DNA of 64,000 nucleotides from NCBI RefSeq assembly GCF_009760405.1, contig NZ_WRPP01000001.1, forward strand, positions 1,674,001 through 1,738,000, in the 5' to 3' direction. The stretch is from Nocardia terrae. Its GTDB lineage: Bacteria > Actinomycetota > Actinomycetes > Mycobacteriales > Mycobacteriaceae. Positions 1-8,275 of this stretch are shown in pieces; position 1 is the first letter of the stretch; every line of letters begins with the position of its first letter. The notes under the pieces were generated by a model. The model saw only the letters and a list, made by a program, of their open reading frames with translations, ran no database searches and was not told the origin of the DNA. The translations under genes were made by a program, and so were the position numbers.

Positions 1-1
1 C

Positions 2-136
2 GACGCCATCGCCACACCCGAGCGTGCCGAACACGGCGAGCGCGAACCCCGCCACGCGGTGGTCCACACCGACCTGACCGTCTTCCTGCGGCCCGACGAC
101 CAGCACTTGCCCGCAGCACTCGACTCCGCCGCATAA
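2..136 (+). CDS. C-terminal end of an unrecognised protein (partial)
   Basis: An open frame enters from the left edge and ends at TAA 134-136, giving 44 residues that end LPAALDSAA. The fragment is rich in Asp, Glu and Arg and shows no recognisable motif. The methyltransferase gene follows 30 bp later on the same strand, so the two may be co-transcribed. Only the coding frame is supported; no function is assigned. Confidence 0.5.
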   Translation, partial: DAIATPERAEHGEREPRHAVVHTDLTVFLRPDDQHLPAALDSAA

Positions 137-166
137 CCCGCCAGCCACCCGCTCGGAAGGATCGCC

Positions 167-1045
167 ATGAACGCACTCCCCATCCCCGCGTCCGGCCCCG
201 AACCCGCCCTGCCGGTATCGGTGTGGGCCACCGGACAACACGCCCCCGCCACACAACGACGGGGCCGCTACCACCCCGACGGCACCGCCCACCCCGCCAA
301 AATGCTGCCCGCCGTCGCGGCCCACGCCATCACCCACTACACCCAGCCCGGCGACCTGGTCATGGACCCGATGTGCGGCACCGGCACCACCCTCGTCGAA
401 GCCCTGCACCTCGGCCGCCGCGCACTCGGCTGCGAATACGAAGCCCGCTGGGCGGCCATCGCCCGCACCAACATCGACCTCGCCCGCACCGCCGGATGCG
501 ACCAGAGCGCCACCGTGTACTCCGGCGACGCCCGCCGCCTCGATGCCGTCCTTCCGGCCGAGCACCTCGGCATGGTGGATCTGGTGATCACATCCCCGCC
601 CTACGGCGATTCCACCCACGGCCATGTCAAGACCAAACCCGGTGAAGGCGTGCAGAAGCGCAACCACCGCTACGGCCCTGTGCTCGACCGCGGGCAACTC
701 GCCAACGTCGGCCTAGGGAGACTGCTGTCGGGATTCACGCGCATCCTCGCCGCCAGCGCGGCCTACGTGCGCCCCGGCGGGCACATCGTCATCACCGCCC
801 GCCCGTGGCGGCAGCACACCGAGTTGATCGATCTGCCCGCGCACATCATCACCTGCGCCACGTTGGCGGGGCTCGAACCGATCGAGCGCTGCGTCGCGCT
901 GCTTGGGCGCCTGGCTGATGGCGAGTTCATCGCGCGCTCGAGCGTTTTCCAACGCGATTTCGTGGTCAAGAAGCGCCAGGCGGGCCTTCCTACCCACCTC
1001 ATCACGCATGAAGACGTCTTGGTGCTCCGCAAAACGATCGGCTGA
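167..1045 (+). CDS. DNA methyltransferase (N4-cytosine/N6-adenine type, TRM11-like)
   Basis: Predicted SAM-dependent amino-methyltransferase of 292 aa. The SAM-binding motif I is DPMCGTGTT at residues 67-75, and the catalytic motif IV is TSPPY at 142-146, so the order is I before IV. The stretch HPAKMLP at 42-48 resembles the segment that precedes motif I in this class. TSPPY is typical of N4-cytosine or N6-adenine DNA methyltransferases. No restriction endonuclease is adjacent, so it may be an orphan or mobile-element methyltransferase. An AAGG-type ribosome site lies just before the ATG. The target sequence cannot be read from the gene. Confidence 0.8.
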   Translation: MNALPIPASGPEPALPVSVWATGQHAPATQRRGRYHPDGTAHPAKMLPAVAAHAITHYTQPGDLVMDPMCGTGTTLVEALHLGRRALGCEYEARWAAIARTNIDLARTAGCDQSATVYSGDARRLDAVLPAEHLGMVDLVITSPPYGDSTHGHVKTKPGEGVQKRNHRYGPVLDRGQLANVGLGRLLSGFTRILAASAAYVRPGGHIVITARPWRQHTELIDLPAHIITCATLAGLEPIERCVALLGRLADGEFIARSSVFQRDFVVKKRQAGLPTHLITHEDVLVLRKTIG

Positions 1046-1053
1046 AATCAGGC

Positions 1054-1081
1054 CGGGCACAGTTCATTTCGGCTGTGCCCG
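1054..1081 (+). terminator. Hairpin terminator after the methyltransferase
   Basis: A perfect 9-bp inverted repeat, CGGGCACAG (1054-1062) and CTGTGCCCG (1073-1081), with a 10-nt loop lies 8 bp past the methyltransferase stop. There is no T tract, as is usual for actinobacterial hairpin terminators. Confidence 0.7.
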
Positions 1082-1089
1082 ACTCGTTC

Positions 1090-1118
1090 GCCCCCGGCAT
1101 GCATGGCAGGCCGGGGGC
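1090..1118 (+). terminator. Second hairpin in tandem
   Basis: A second perfect 9-bp inverted repeat, GCCCCCGGC (1090-1098) and GCCGGGGGC (1110-1118), follows the first hairpin after 8 bp. Together they make a likely double terminator. Confidence 0.6.
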
Positions 1119-1411
1119 AGTACATGCCCGGCATCGGTGCGGGTAGTACCCCGGGTGCGCTATCGCACGGCGATGACACGGGTTCGCCGTTTCCCAGCAA
1201 CGATTACGTGCTGGCCTGCGGGCAGATGAGCGCTGTTCGGGACAACGACCACCTCGATCTCCGGTCGGGCGGTCGCGCGGGTGAGCGCGGCTACCGCCTG
1301 CGCGTCATCGTGGGAGGCGAGATAAGTTCCCCCCCCCAACTGGCGGAGTCGGATATCTAGTGCACCGGAATAGCTGGCCTGTTTCGTTATTCAGTACTGC
1401 TAGACGGCTTG
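1119..1411. other. Intergenic, no gene seen
   Basis: The stretch between the tandem hairpins and the stop codon of the BKACE gene has only short overlapping frames without ribosome sites or recognisable protein sequence. No function is seen. Confidence 0.5.
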
Positions 1412-2284
1412 CTAGCCCCAGAGAGCGGCCATGGCATCGTCCACGCCAGCCGCAGGGCGACCATGCTGCGCGCCGAGATCGGCCGCGCGCGCCACTAGCT
1501 GCTCGTTGGTCGGGCGTTCTTGTCCGGCGTAATCCTCGAGACCGACTCGGACATGTCCACCCGCCCGCAGGGCTGCCTCGGCCAACCCTGACCCGAGTAC
1601 GTCTCCTTGCGGTACCCCGACCATCCAGGGAAGTCCCGTGCCGCTGATCATTTCGACATAGGCGTTCAGACTGGCCTGTGTCGGCGGCAAGCCGAAAAGT
1701 GCCGACGGACCGCCGAAATACAATTGGATCTTCGTCCGCTTCGGCAGTCGACCCGCGTTGTGGTGCGCGAGGGTGAGCATGAGGAAACCGGGCTCGAAGA
1801 TCGATACATGCAATGGTAGGTCGACCTCACGGCACCACTGGAACACGTGATCGACGTCGGCGGCAGAGTTGCCGAAGACGGGCACGGCCGTCGGTCCGTC
1901 GGGACCATCGAACGCCAGTGACAGACAGCCTGCATCGGCAGTGGCCATGGTCAGTGCGCCGCGCTGATGAAGTTCCACGATGTGCGAGAAGCGATCGGTA
2001 ATCGCGCGCGTGCGCTCGCCCGAGGTTGTGGGGTGTATCAGCACGCCGGGCCTGGTCTGCCAGACGCGCCTCCACGCCGCTTCATAGGGATCGGCCGAAT
2101 GCGCGCTCGGCTCACCGACATTCGGTTCGTCGTTGTGGTTGTGCACGATCGTTGCACCAGCGTCGATACAGGCGAGGGCCGTCGTGACGATCTCGTCGAC
2201 CGTGCGTGGCACGTTCGGATTTGTGTCCCTTGGTGTCGATCCATTGATGGCCGCTTCGATCACCAACGGTTTACCTGAACTCAT
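1412..2284 (-). CDS. BKACE family protein (DUF849, beta-keto acid cleavage enzyme)
   Basis: Member of the 3-keto-5-aminohexanoate cleavage (Kce)/BKACE family. These Zn-dependent TIM barrels condense a beta-keto acid with acetyl-CoA to give acetoacetate and a new acyl-CoA. The start chosen is MSSGKPLV, because family homology begins at LVIEAAINGS; a longer frame upstream has no such similarity. The metal-binding HNHNDE follows the IDAGATIV strand near residue 45, and conserved blocks such as FGGPSALFG and the C-terminal VGLED are present. At 290 aa it has normal length. The substrate cannot be deduced: the only close neighbour is a methyltransferase on the same strand 49 bp upstream. Confidence 0.85.
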   Translation of the reverse strand: MSSGKPLVIEAAINGSTPRDTNPNVPRTVDEIVTTALACIDAGATIVHNHNDEPNVGEPSAHSADPYEAAWRRVWQTRPGVLIHPTTSGERTRAITDRFSHIVELHQRGALTMATADAGCLSLAFDGPDGPTAVPVFGNSAADVDHVFQWCREVDLPLHVSIFEPGFLMLTLAHHNAGRLPKRTKIQLYFGGPSALFGLPPTQASLNAYVEMISGTGLPWMVGVPQGDVLGSGLAEAALRAGGHVRVGLEDYAGQERPTNEQLVARAADLGAQHGRPAAGVDDAMAALWG

Positions 2285-2333
2285 TCGCCCCCCGATATCC
2301 CTCACGTCTGCCCAAGTATCGCTTGAAGAGTTC

Positions 2334-3215
2334 TCAGCGGCTCGCCCGTAGTATGCGGCTGGCGCGCAGCGCGCGGGGTGGCTGGCCCTCGAATTCCGCC
2401 GGGTTGTCGAGATATCCGGAAATGAGTTCGGTGGCGGAGTGGTCTTCGACGGTGGTGAAGCCGAGCGCGCGCAACTGTGCGGCGATGTCATCGGGTGTGT
2501 AGTAGCTGAACCAGGGTTCGCCGGCAGCTGCCACTCGTTGTGCGCGTTCCTTCAGTTGCGCACGGTCCTCGTCGGTGTCGCCCGGCTGCAGGTAGTCGAA
2601 GATCACCTCGACCGGTTCGGATTGCTCAGTGATGTACTCGAGCGTGGCACGAGCGGCGTCCGGGGTCAGGTAATAGACGACGCCGAGCCACACGAACACG
2701 GCCGGATCCGTTCTGCTGAATCCCGCGGATTCCAATCTTTCCGCCAGTGTGTCGGTTTCGAAGTCGACCGGTACGAAGGTCAAGCTCTCGGGTCGGTCGA
2801 TGCCGGAGTCGGTGAGGCGTCGGCGTTTCCACGCCTGGGTCGCGGGATGGTCGACCTCGAATACGCACAGGCCCGGATGCGGGTTGCGGTAGGCGAAGGT
2901 GTCCAGGCCCGCGCCGAGGAACACGACCTGCCGCACGCCGGTCGTGACCGCCTCGGCCACACGATCTTCGGCGAAGCGGGCGCGGGCAGCGAAGAACAGT
3001 CGGCGCGGCCGAAAGTGCGCGCCGCTCCCGGGACGATCCTCGGTGGGCTCGCCCAAGGCGGACAGCTCGTCGGCGGTGATCCCGAGTAGACGTGACGCCA
3101 GCGGATCGGTGAGAATCCTTGGTTGGTCAGCGATTTGGTGATAAGCACGCGCCTGGGCGGTCAAGAGTGCTGTCTGGCTGGGCCCCTCGTTATCCATGAT
3201 CAAGAACCTACTCAT
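2334..3215 (-). CDS. SAM-dependent methyltransferase, TIGR00027 / leucine carboxyl methyltransferase-like
   Basis: A class I methyltransferase of the large actinobacterial TIGR00027 family, related to leucine carboxyl methyltransferases. The signature is FLGAGLDTFAYR around residue 98 followed by FEVDHPATQAWKRRRL, the SAM-binding core. The later VFVWLGVVYYLT segment also fits. The start may be the first ATG (293 aa) or the internal MDNEGPSQ six residues later. Substrates of this family are mostly unknown. It lies upstream of the BKACE gene on the same strand and may share its transcript. Confidence 0.85.
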   Translation of the reverse strand: MSRFLIMDNEGPSQTALLTAQARAYHQIADQPRILTDPLASRLLGITADELSALGEPTEDRPGSGAHFRPRRLFFAARARFAEDRVAEAVTTGVRQVVFLGAGLDTFAYRNPHPGLCVFEVDHPATQAWKRRRLTDSGIDRPESLTFVPVDFETDTLAERLESAGFSRTDPAVFVWLGVVYYLTPDAARATLEYITEQSEPVEVIFDYLQPGDTDEDRAQLKERAQRVAAAGEPWFSYYTPDDIAAQLRALGFTTVEDHSATELISGYLDNPAEFEGQPPRALRASRILRASR

Positions 3216-3354
3216 GAGCGCCGCGCATGCACCGTGAACTCAGCCACACCACATACTCCCGGACCATGTTCGGCATCCGAGGACTCATCAGATTGCCTGC
3301 GGCAATAACGATTAGGGATGCACGCAGTGACGGGGCGTTCTGTGGCAACGACGT

Positions 3355-5760
3355 TCAGTGGGTGGTTCGCCGGTGCACGAGTGCGGCGTAGTTGGCCCAG
3401 GAAGCGCCTGAACGGTCGACCCAGCCGTCTGCGGCGGATGTGCTGATGCCGAGGAGGTCGGCGATGACGGCGGCGGGTAGTTGGGTAGCGATGTCGAGAA
3501 GGGCGGCCTGGCGACCTGGTCGGGATTGGATGCCGATCCTGCTGAGGCGGCGGCCGAGATGGCCCGGGCTCATGGGGCGGGCAGGGTCGGTGCCGGAGGG
3601 GAACAGCCAGGTGGACTCGTCACTTCGGCCGAAGACCGTGCGGCAGGTCCGGGTCCGGAGGTGCTCATCGAGAAGCACGGCGACGGGTTCGGGCAGCTTC
3701 AAAGGCACTGTGCCGAACCGGATGTAGGTGTCGGTACTGGAAATGGTGATGTCCGCGGCGGTCAGGCGGACGATGTTCGTGGCGGGTTGGGCGTAGAGCA
3801 GCGTGAACAGTCCGGCGACACGGTCTTTGGCTGCAATGGTGTGGTCGTCGAGAAGCTGGCGGGCGAGCGCCCACCGCCGCTCGGCGTCGAGTGGGTTTGT
3901 CTGGCTTGCCTGTTGGTATTTGGGGACCTGGAGCGGGTGGGCGTAGCGCTTGGCGACCGACCAATGGACGAAGTCTCGGATTCGATAGTGGGTGCTGGGG
4001 CCGTCGGCGATCCAGCGGTCGATATCGGCTTGTCGACAGGTGGCCAGGGTCTGGTTTTGCTGGTCCAGCCAGCCGAGGAAGGTGATCGCAGCTCGCAGGC
4101 TCACGCGGATCGCGTCCACCTGGTTGTGCTCGGCGAACTCGCCGCGCAGTTTGCGGCGCAGCCGAGCAAGGTGATGCCAGGTGACGAAGCGGCGCAGCAG
4201 GTTTCGCCGCTCTGGGTTGTCGACGGCGGCCAGTGTCTTGTCGATCCAGGCTTGCAGGTTGGCGAGGTGTTCATCGCGCGGTGCGAGCAGTCCCGCGCTC
4301 ACCAGGATCGCCCGTAGATGTCGGCTGGACTTACGGGGAAGCCGCGCGTCGATGGCGTCGTGGGTGAGAGGGCAAGCGCCGGTAATGATGTCGGTCAGGG
4401 TGCGGCTGGCGGCGGATTCTGCGAGCCAGCGCAGTGTGGAGGCAGGCGAACCGGTGGTGAACAGAACCTGGTGCAAGGCAGCCAGTTCGGTGCGGTCCAC
4501 CGCGCTGGAGTGGTGCACGAGCTCGTCGAGTCGCCGGGCGAGGGCGCAGCGGGGGCAGAGCTCGCGGTGATAGAGCCGTTCGACGCTGCCGCATCCGGTG
4601 CAGGCGCGAAACGAGAGGGGATCCTTCTCGTAGCAGGTGTGGCACAGACGCCCGTCGGGAACGCGGGCCGCGATCTGAAGCGTCTTGCCGCAGCGTGCGC
4701 AGGGCCATTTCCGCGCCGCGCAGGTCTCGCAGACGGGTCGCCCGGCGGCGACCCCCAGGCAGACGGCGTGGCGACCGCACTTGCCGCAGGTGGCCGTCGG
4801 GCGGCGGAAGCAGTTGCCGCAGAGACGTTCCTCGCCTCGACGCCGAATTATGAACCGCTGTTCGTGGCATCGCGTGCACTCTTCATGCAGCAGCGCTATG
4901 CGCCGATAGCAGCTCTGACACAACGGTTTTCCGTCGGCGGTGCGGGCAACGGTGTGGCGATCCCGGCCACAATGCGCGCAGAGCTTCGTAGGCCGGGCCC
5001 GCTTGTGACAGGACCCGCAGACGCGCTGGCCGTCAAGAATATTCGTGAGTGCGACGTCGCGGTGACAGACCGGGCAGAGCGGGACGACGATCCGGCGCGC
5101 GCCGACGCGCCGCAATTCGGTGATCAGCCGGATCAGGTGTGTCGAGCCGTGCACCGCGTCGCCGGTCAGCAGAGTCGGTCGGTCTTGCAGCTCCCATGCC
5201 AGGTTCAGCAGGTGGCGCGGTGCTGTGGTGACCTTGGCGATGGCCGCGGTCATGGCCTCGTGATCCATGTCCGGCTCGAGGGCTCGTAGCGACCCGGTGA
5301 GCAGGGCAACGGGGTCGACGCCTCGGCCGGGACGGCAACGTTCACACACCCGGCGACCCTGGCGGTCGCGGGAGACGAGTCGGCGGACGGCAGCGCAACC
5401 GGCGCAGGACCCGGTGGCGACTCGTCGTTTCTGCTTGCACGACTCGCAGATTCGGGAGCCCTCCGCACGCGCGGTGAGGGCACGTGCTCGGCCGCAGTCG
5501 GGACAGCGTGGTGCGATCACGTGTGAGGCCCCGGCCTCCATCAGGGCATGGATGAACTGGTCGACGGCGACGGGACCGTCGGGTCTGCCGCAGGTCAGCA
5601 GATCCGGTTGCGTGTGCAGGGCTTGGACCACGAGCAGCAGCTTGGATCGCCTCGACGCTGCCGCGTGTGCTGCCGACAGGACAGTCTGTGGCGGCAACGT
5701 CGGCTCGATCTGGGCGACCAGGTCGATCAGCTGTTCTTCCAAGGGCGCAAGGTGATCCAT
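3355..5760 (-). CDS. 801-aa zinc-ribbon protein with degenerate tyrosine-recombinase C-terminus
   Basis: Third gene of a recombinase module, 18 bp after the small HTH gene. It carries sixteen CxxC pairs, which would form eight zinc ribbons: two at about residues 83-145 and six at about 227-410. From about residue 470 it resembles a tyrosine recombinase: an SAM-like core-binding region, then a catalytic-like domain with VAGLFTLLYAQPATNIVRL in place of box I, FPSGTDPARPMSP, and GRQAALLDIATQLPAAVIADLLG in place of box II. The box I Arg, the HxxR and the GH are not conserved in their usual form, although Tyr remains near the end. It is probably a non-catalytic or highly diverged partner, comparable in position to TnpB of Tn554. 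The family assignment is inference. Confidence 0.65.
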   Translation of the reverse strand: MDHLAPLEEQLIDLVAQIEPTLPPQTVLSAAHAAASRRSKLLLVVQALHTQPDLLTCGRPDGPVAVDQFIHALMEAGASHVIAPRCPDCGRARALTARAEGSRICESCKQKRRVATGSCAGCAAVRRLVSRDRQGRRVCERCRPGRGVDPVALLTGSLRALEPDMDHEAMTAAIAKVTTAPRHLLNLAWELQDRPTLLTGDAVHGSTHLIRLITELRRVGARRIVVPLCPVCHRDVALTNILDGQRVCGSCHKRARPTKLCAHCGRDRHTVARTADGKPLCQSCYRRIALLHEECTRCHEQRFIIRRRGEERLCGNCFRRPTATCGKCGRHAVCLGVAAGRPVCETCAARKWPCARCGKTLQIAARVPDGRLCHTCYEKDPLSFRACTGCGSVERLYHRELCPRCALARRLDELVHHSSAVDRTELAALHQVLFTTGSPASTLRWLAESAASRTLTDIITGACPLTHDAIDARLPRKSSRHLRAILVSAGLLAPRDEHLANLQAWIDKTLAAVDNPERRNLLRRFVTWHHLARLRRKLRGEFAEHNQVDAIRVSLRAAITFLGWLDQQNQTLATCRQADIDRWIADGPSTHYRIRDFVHWSVAKRYAHPLQVPKYQQASQTNPLDAERRWALARQLLDDHTIAAKDRVAGLFTLLYAQPATNIVRLTAADITISSTDTYIRFGTVPLKLPEPVAVLLDEHLRTRTCRTVFGRSDESTWLFPSGTDPARPMSPGHLGRRLSRIGIQSRPGRQAALLDIATQLPAAVIADLLGISTSAADGWVDRSGASWANYAALVHRRTTH

Positions 5761-5778
5761 CGCCGAAACTCGCTCGAG

Positions 5779-6111
5779 TCAGCGGGTGATCCGGGCCGGT
5801 TTCGGCCGGAAGGAGCCCACCCCGGTGTCGGTGCCCTTGCTGGCCCCGACGGTCTTGCGTGACCGGGGTGCCGAGTCGGCCGCGATCGGTTCGATCAAGT
5901 CATCCATCGAGCAATCCAGAATGTCGAGCAGTGCGACCAGAATCTTCAAACTCAGCCGTTCAGGGCGCTCGGCGACAAGACGATAGACCTGGCTCGGTGA
6001 CAGGTCGATCCCGCGCTCGGCCAGCAACGGCCGCAGTGCCGAGGTCGAGAACATCTCCCGGGTCGCCATCACCTGCCGCAGATTCCAGCGATAGTCCAAT
6101 TTGGCCGTCAC
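5779..6111 (-). CDS. Small helix-turn-helix protein of the recombinase module (XRE-like)
   Basis: A 110-aa protein whose start codon overlaps the upstream recombinase stop (ATGA), so translation is coupled. Residues about 12-75 form a Cro/C1-type HTH: MATREMFSTSALRPLLAERG, then SPSQVYRLVAERPERLS, then KILVALLDILDCSMDDLIEP. The C-terminal tail is basic. It may be a DNA-bending or regulatory subunit of the recombinase, or a repressor of the module. It is similar in place and size to the small third protein of Tn554-like transposons, but no homology to that protein can be claimed from sequence reading. Confidence 0.7.
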   Translation of the reverse strand: MTAKLDYRWNLRQVMATREMFSTSALRPLLAERGIDLSPSQVYRLVAERPERLSLKILVALLDILDCSMDDLIEPIAADSAPRSRKTVGASKGTDTGVGSFRPKPARITR

Positions 6112-7226
6112 GTCCGAGATCCTTCCTTGGCGAAGACCCGGTCCAGGGTCGCCCGCAGCATCGAGTTCATGAAATCACCACTGACGGTGGTGTAAACCGC
6201 TGTGGTGGAGGAAAATTCATGTCCGGCTGCCGCTTGGACGAACTTCGGATCGGCTCCATCCTCGATGAGATGCGAGACCCACGAATGTCGAAGACAATGC
6301 GGCGTCAGCTCTTTCGGCAGGCCCAGCGCGTCCCGGTATCGACCGAACCGGTCGTTGATCTCCGCCGGCCGCAGGCGGCCCGAGCGCTCGGTCAGCCAGA
6401 CCGCCGGATGCTCCGGCACTCGGAAGCGCGGCCGGATATTGACCAGGTAATCGTCGATCACCGGAACGATCCACGGCATCGTCGTGGGGACCTCTCGCCG
6501 CTTCGGCGGTGATCCTCGGCTGCGTTTGCCGTAGCGGACCTGCAGCATCCCGTATCTGCCCAGTTCCCGAGCGTGAGGATTGCGGTAGAAGTCGACGGTG
6601 TCCATGCGTGATGCCTCGGTGCGACGAAGGCCCCAGGCGTAGATCGTCTTGAACAGCGTCGCATCCCGATAGGCGGTCAACGCGCCCTTGCGGCCCGAGC
6701 GCTCCGCGCGATCGACCTGATCGTCGGCATAGTCGAAGAACCGCTGTAACTCCTCGCGGGTGAACGGCCGTCGACCGGGTGAACCTTCATACTCGAGCAA
6801 GTGGGTGAGGGTGTTCCATTCCTGCACGATCTGGACCGGATGAGTCCCGAATCGCTTCTCACACTCGGACTCCCACCCGTACGCCCTATGCGTCAGGTAG
6901 TCGCCGAAACCCCGGATCACACTCTGATAGCCGCGGATGGTCGATTCGGCCAAGCCGAGTTCTCCGACCAGATGCGACATCCACTCGTCGAAGTGCGCGG
7001 CGGTCCAGTTCCACGGGTACTCGTTGCTGTAGGAGGCGAATCGGCGCACCAATTGCACATGCGCACGAATTGTCTTGGGCTGCAACAGGCGTCCTCCTCG
7101 CTGCTGGTGTTCCCAGCCGCGCAGCATTGCCTCGACGACTGCTTCCTCGGGGTGCAGGAAGGACACGCCATCGACCAGTTCGAGATGTGCAGTCCCGGGC
7201 CCATGGAAGTCTTCGGCCACGCCCAT
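6108..7226 (-). CDS. Tyrosine recombinase / site-specific integrase
   Basis: A 372-aa phage-integrase-family recombinase with every catalytic residue visible: Arg201 in GLRRTEAS, Lys234 in GKRSRGSP, His310 and Arg313 in HCLRHS, His336 in AAGHEFSS, and Tyr345 in TTAVYTTVS. The N-terminal SAM-like core-binding domain spans about residues 28-115. It is the first gene of a three-gene operon with an HTH protein and a zinc-ribbon recombinase-like protein, and it should supply the cutting and joining activity. No excisionase is nearby. Dyad repeats lie directly upstream at 7236-7262 and 7299-7320. Confidence 0.9.
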   Translation of the reverse strand: MGVAEDFHGPGTAHLELVDGVSFLHPEEAVVEAMLRGWEHQQRGGRLLQPKTIRAHVQLVRRFASYSNEYPWNWTAAHFDEWMSHLVGELGLAESTIRGYQSVIRGFGDYLTHRAYGWESECEKRFGTHPVQIVQEWNTLTHLLEYEGSPGRRPFTREELQRFFDYADDQVDRAERSGRKGALTAYRDATLFKTIYAWGLRRTEASRMDTVDFYRNPHARELGRYGMLQVRYGKRSRGSPPKRREVPTTMPWIVPVIDDYLVNIRPRFRVPEHPAVWLTERSGRLRPAEINDRFGRYRDALGLPKELTPHCLRHSWVSHLIEDGADPKFVQAAAGHEFSSTTAVYTTVSGDFMNSMLRATLDRVFAKEGSRT

Positions 7227-7235
7227 CCTCCAACC

Positions 7236-7262
7236 GTCTGATGCGCAGATATTGCATCAGAC
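7236..7262. promoter_or_regulatory. Inverted repeat upstream of the integrase (GTCTGATGC-N9-GCATCAGAC)
   Basis: A perfect 9-bp inverted repeat with a 9-bp spacer lies 10 bp before the integrase start codon. The related sequence TCTGATGCAA recurs at 7366-7375 and, inverted, at 7252-7261. It could be an operator for the module's HTH protein or a recombinase core/arm site. Confidence 0.55.
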
Positions 7263-7298
7263 GCGAATGCGAATGTAAACGGGCAGGTCAATGGGGCT

Positions 7299-7320
7299 AT
7301 CTTCGAGGACTATCGAAGAT
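7299..7320. promoter_or_regulatory. Second inverted repeat upstream of the integrase (ATCTTCGA-N6-TCGAAGAT)
   Basis: A perfect 8-bp inverted repeat with a 6-bp spacer lies in the gap between the integrase operon and the end of the small-protein operon. It may be a bidirectional terminator, an operator or part of an attachment site. Confidence 0.4.
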
Positions 7321-7362
7321 GAGGATTGTGCTAGATGACCTGCGCACCAAGGACTCCGGACC

Positions 7363-7375
7363 GCATCTGATGCAA
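7363..7375. repeat. Palindrome GCATCTGATGC with TCTGATGCAA repeat
   Basis: An 11-bp palindrome, GCATC-T-GATGC at 7363-7373, contains the same TCTGATGCAA decamer that occurs inverted at 7252-7261. It sits just past the stop of the last small-operon gene (7386) and may mark a module boundary. Confidence 0.4.
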
Positions 7376-7385
7376 TTCCGGACAG

Positions 7386-7592
7386 TCAGCGATATCCCTG
7401 CTCCTCGGCCCAGCTTCGGATCGGTCCACCCACCGATTCCGGTGTTGCGCCTTCGGGAATGCGGTGGCGGTTGATGTAGCCGACAGCGGTCGGCGGTGTC
7501 GCGGTCAGGGACTTACGGCGAGGCAACATACGGTAACCGATCCTCCGTACGAGAGCGGCGATCGAGCAGGGATGGGTTTGCTTGCCGGTCAA
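7386..7592 (-). CDS. Small unknown protein, possible TTG start
   Basis: A 68-aa frame at the end of the small-protein operon. The proposed TTG start overlaps the previous stop as TTGA, the same coupling pattern as the ATGA joints upstream. It contains SIAALVRRIGYRM and IPEGATPESVGGPIRSWAEEQGY, which look like structured protein rather than a shadow frame. No domain is recognised. A longer frame to 7709 would run through the preceding gene and is less likely. Confidence 0.4.
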   Translation of the reverse strand: MTGKQTHPCSIAALVRRIGYRMLPRRKSLTATPPTAVGYINRHRIPEGATPESVGGPIRSWAEEQGYR

Positions 7593-7777
7593 GGCAAGTG
7601 GAGTTCGGTCGCCGTCACGACCAGGCACGTCTCGTGAGGGTGATCCTCGTGCAGCTCGTGCAAGGTCTCGGCGCGCGCCGGGGTGAGCTCCAATAGCTCC
7701 ACCCGACACAAGAACTCGGCGAGCGGGCCATCGGCGGGAACGAACATGTGAGAAAGCGGGGGTACGGGCGCAGACAT
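7589..7777 (-). CDS. Small unknown protein (62 aa)
   Basis: A short acidic protein with LAEFLCRVELLELTPARAET and TCLVVTATELHLP. It lies 33 bp downstream of the 154-aa gene. It has no recognised domain and is probably part of the DUF5753-linked operon of small proteins. Confidence 0.45.
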   Translation of the reverse strand: MSAPVPPLSHMFVPADGPLAEFLCRVELLELTPARAETLHELHEDHPHETCLVVTATELHLP

Positions 7778-7810
7778 AGCGGGCTCCGTCGCTAGAGCAT
7801 GCGGGAAGGG

Positions 7811-8275
7811 CTACAGAGTGGTCGCGCGCAGAACGGCGGCGGCGACGTCTCGGATCGGTGGCCGCGACGGGCCGTGGGGGACCGTGATCCAGCTTCGGCG
7901 GCGCACGCCGGGCGTCGGCAGCGCGAGCGCCGAGGGCGACAGGACCGCAACCGCCCCACAGCGAACCAGCGAGACCGACAGCCCGCGCGTATCCGCGCCG
8001 TTAGGCAGCCCCTCGGTGACGAACACCCGCAACACGGGGCCGACGCTATACACCGGCGCGCGCCCCGGCCATCCGAGCAGCGTCGCCGCCTTCGCTGCCA
8101 GCGCTCGGGGAATGATGAGCCCTGCCGTGGCCGGACCTATCGCTGCCCAGATCTCGCCGCGGGCCGGAGCGCGGTACGCCTCAAGGTCGAACTGCGACTG
8201 ATACAGCTGACACCGCTGCGCGATCATCCGGTCCGCCAGCACCAGCTCGCGCTCGCCGATCACCATCTCAGACAT
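7811..8275 (-). CDS. Unknown protein (154 aa)
   Basis: The start codon overlaps the previous stop by 8 bp, suggesting coupled translation. It begins MSEMVIGERELVLADRM and includes hydrophobic stretches such as AAIGPATAGLIIPRALAAKAATLLG, but not a clear membrane protein. No known domain is recognised. It belongs to the operon divergent from the XRE/DUF5753 regulator. Confidence 0.55.
   Translation of the reverse strand: MSEMVIGERELVLADRMIAQRCQLYQSQFDLEAYRAPARGEIWAAIGPATAGLIIPRALAAKAATLLGWPGRAPVYSVGPVLRVFVTEGLPNGADTRGLSVSLVRCGAVAVLSPSALALPTPGVRRRSWITVPHGPSRPPIRDVAAAVLRATTL

Noticed and set aside
167..1045. Type II restriction-modification system
   Set aside because: The methyltransferase is clear but no endonuclease-like gene lies in the following 2 kb, where only BKACE and TIGR00027 genes occur.
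4318..5289. A 323-aa plus-strand frame opposite the zinc-ribbon protein
   Set aside because: It has no structured motif, while the minus strand shows sixteen regular CxxC pairs.
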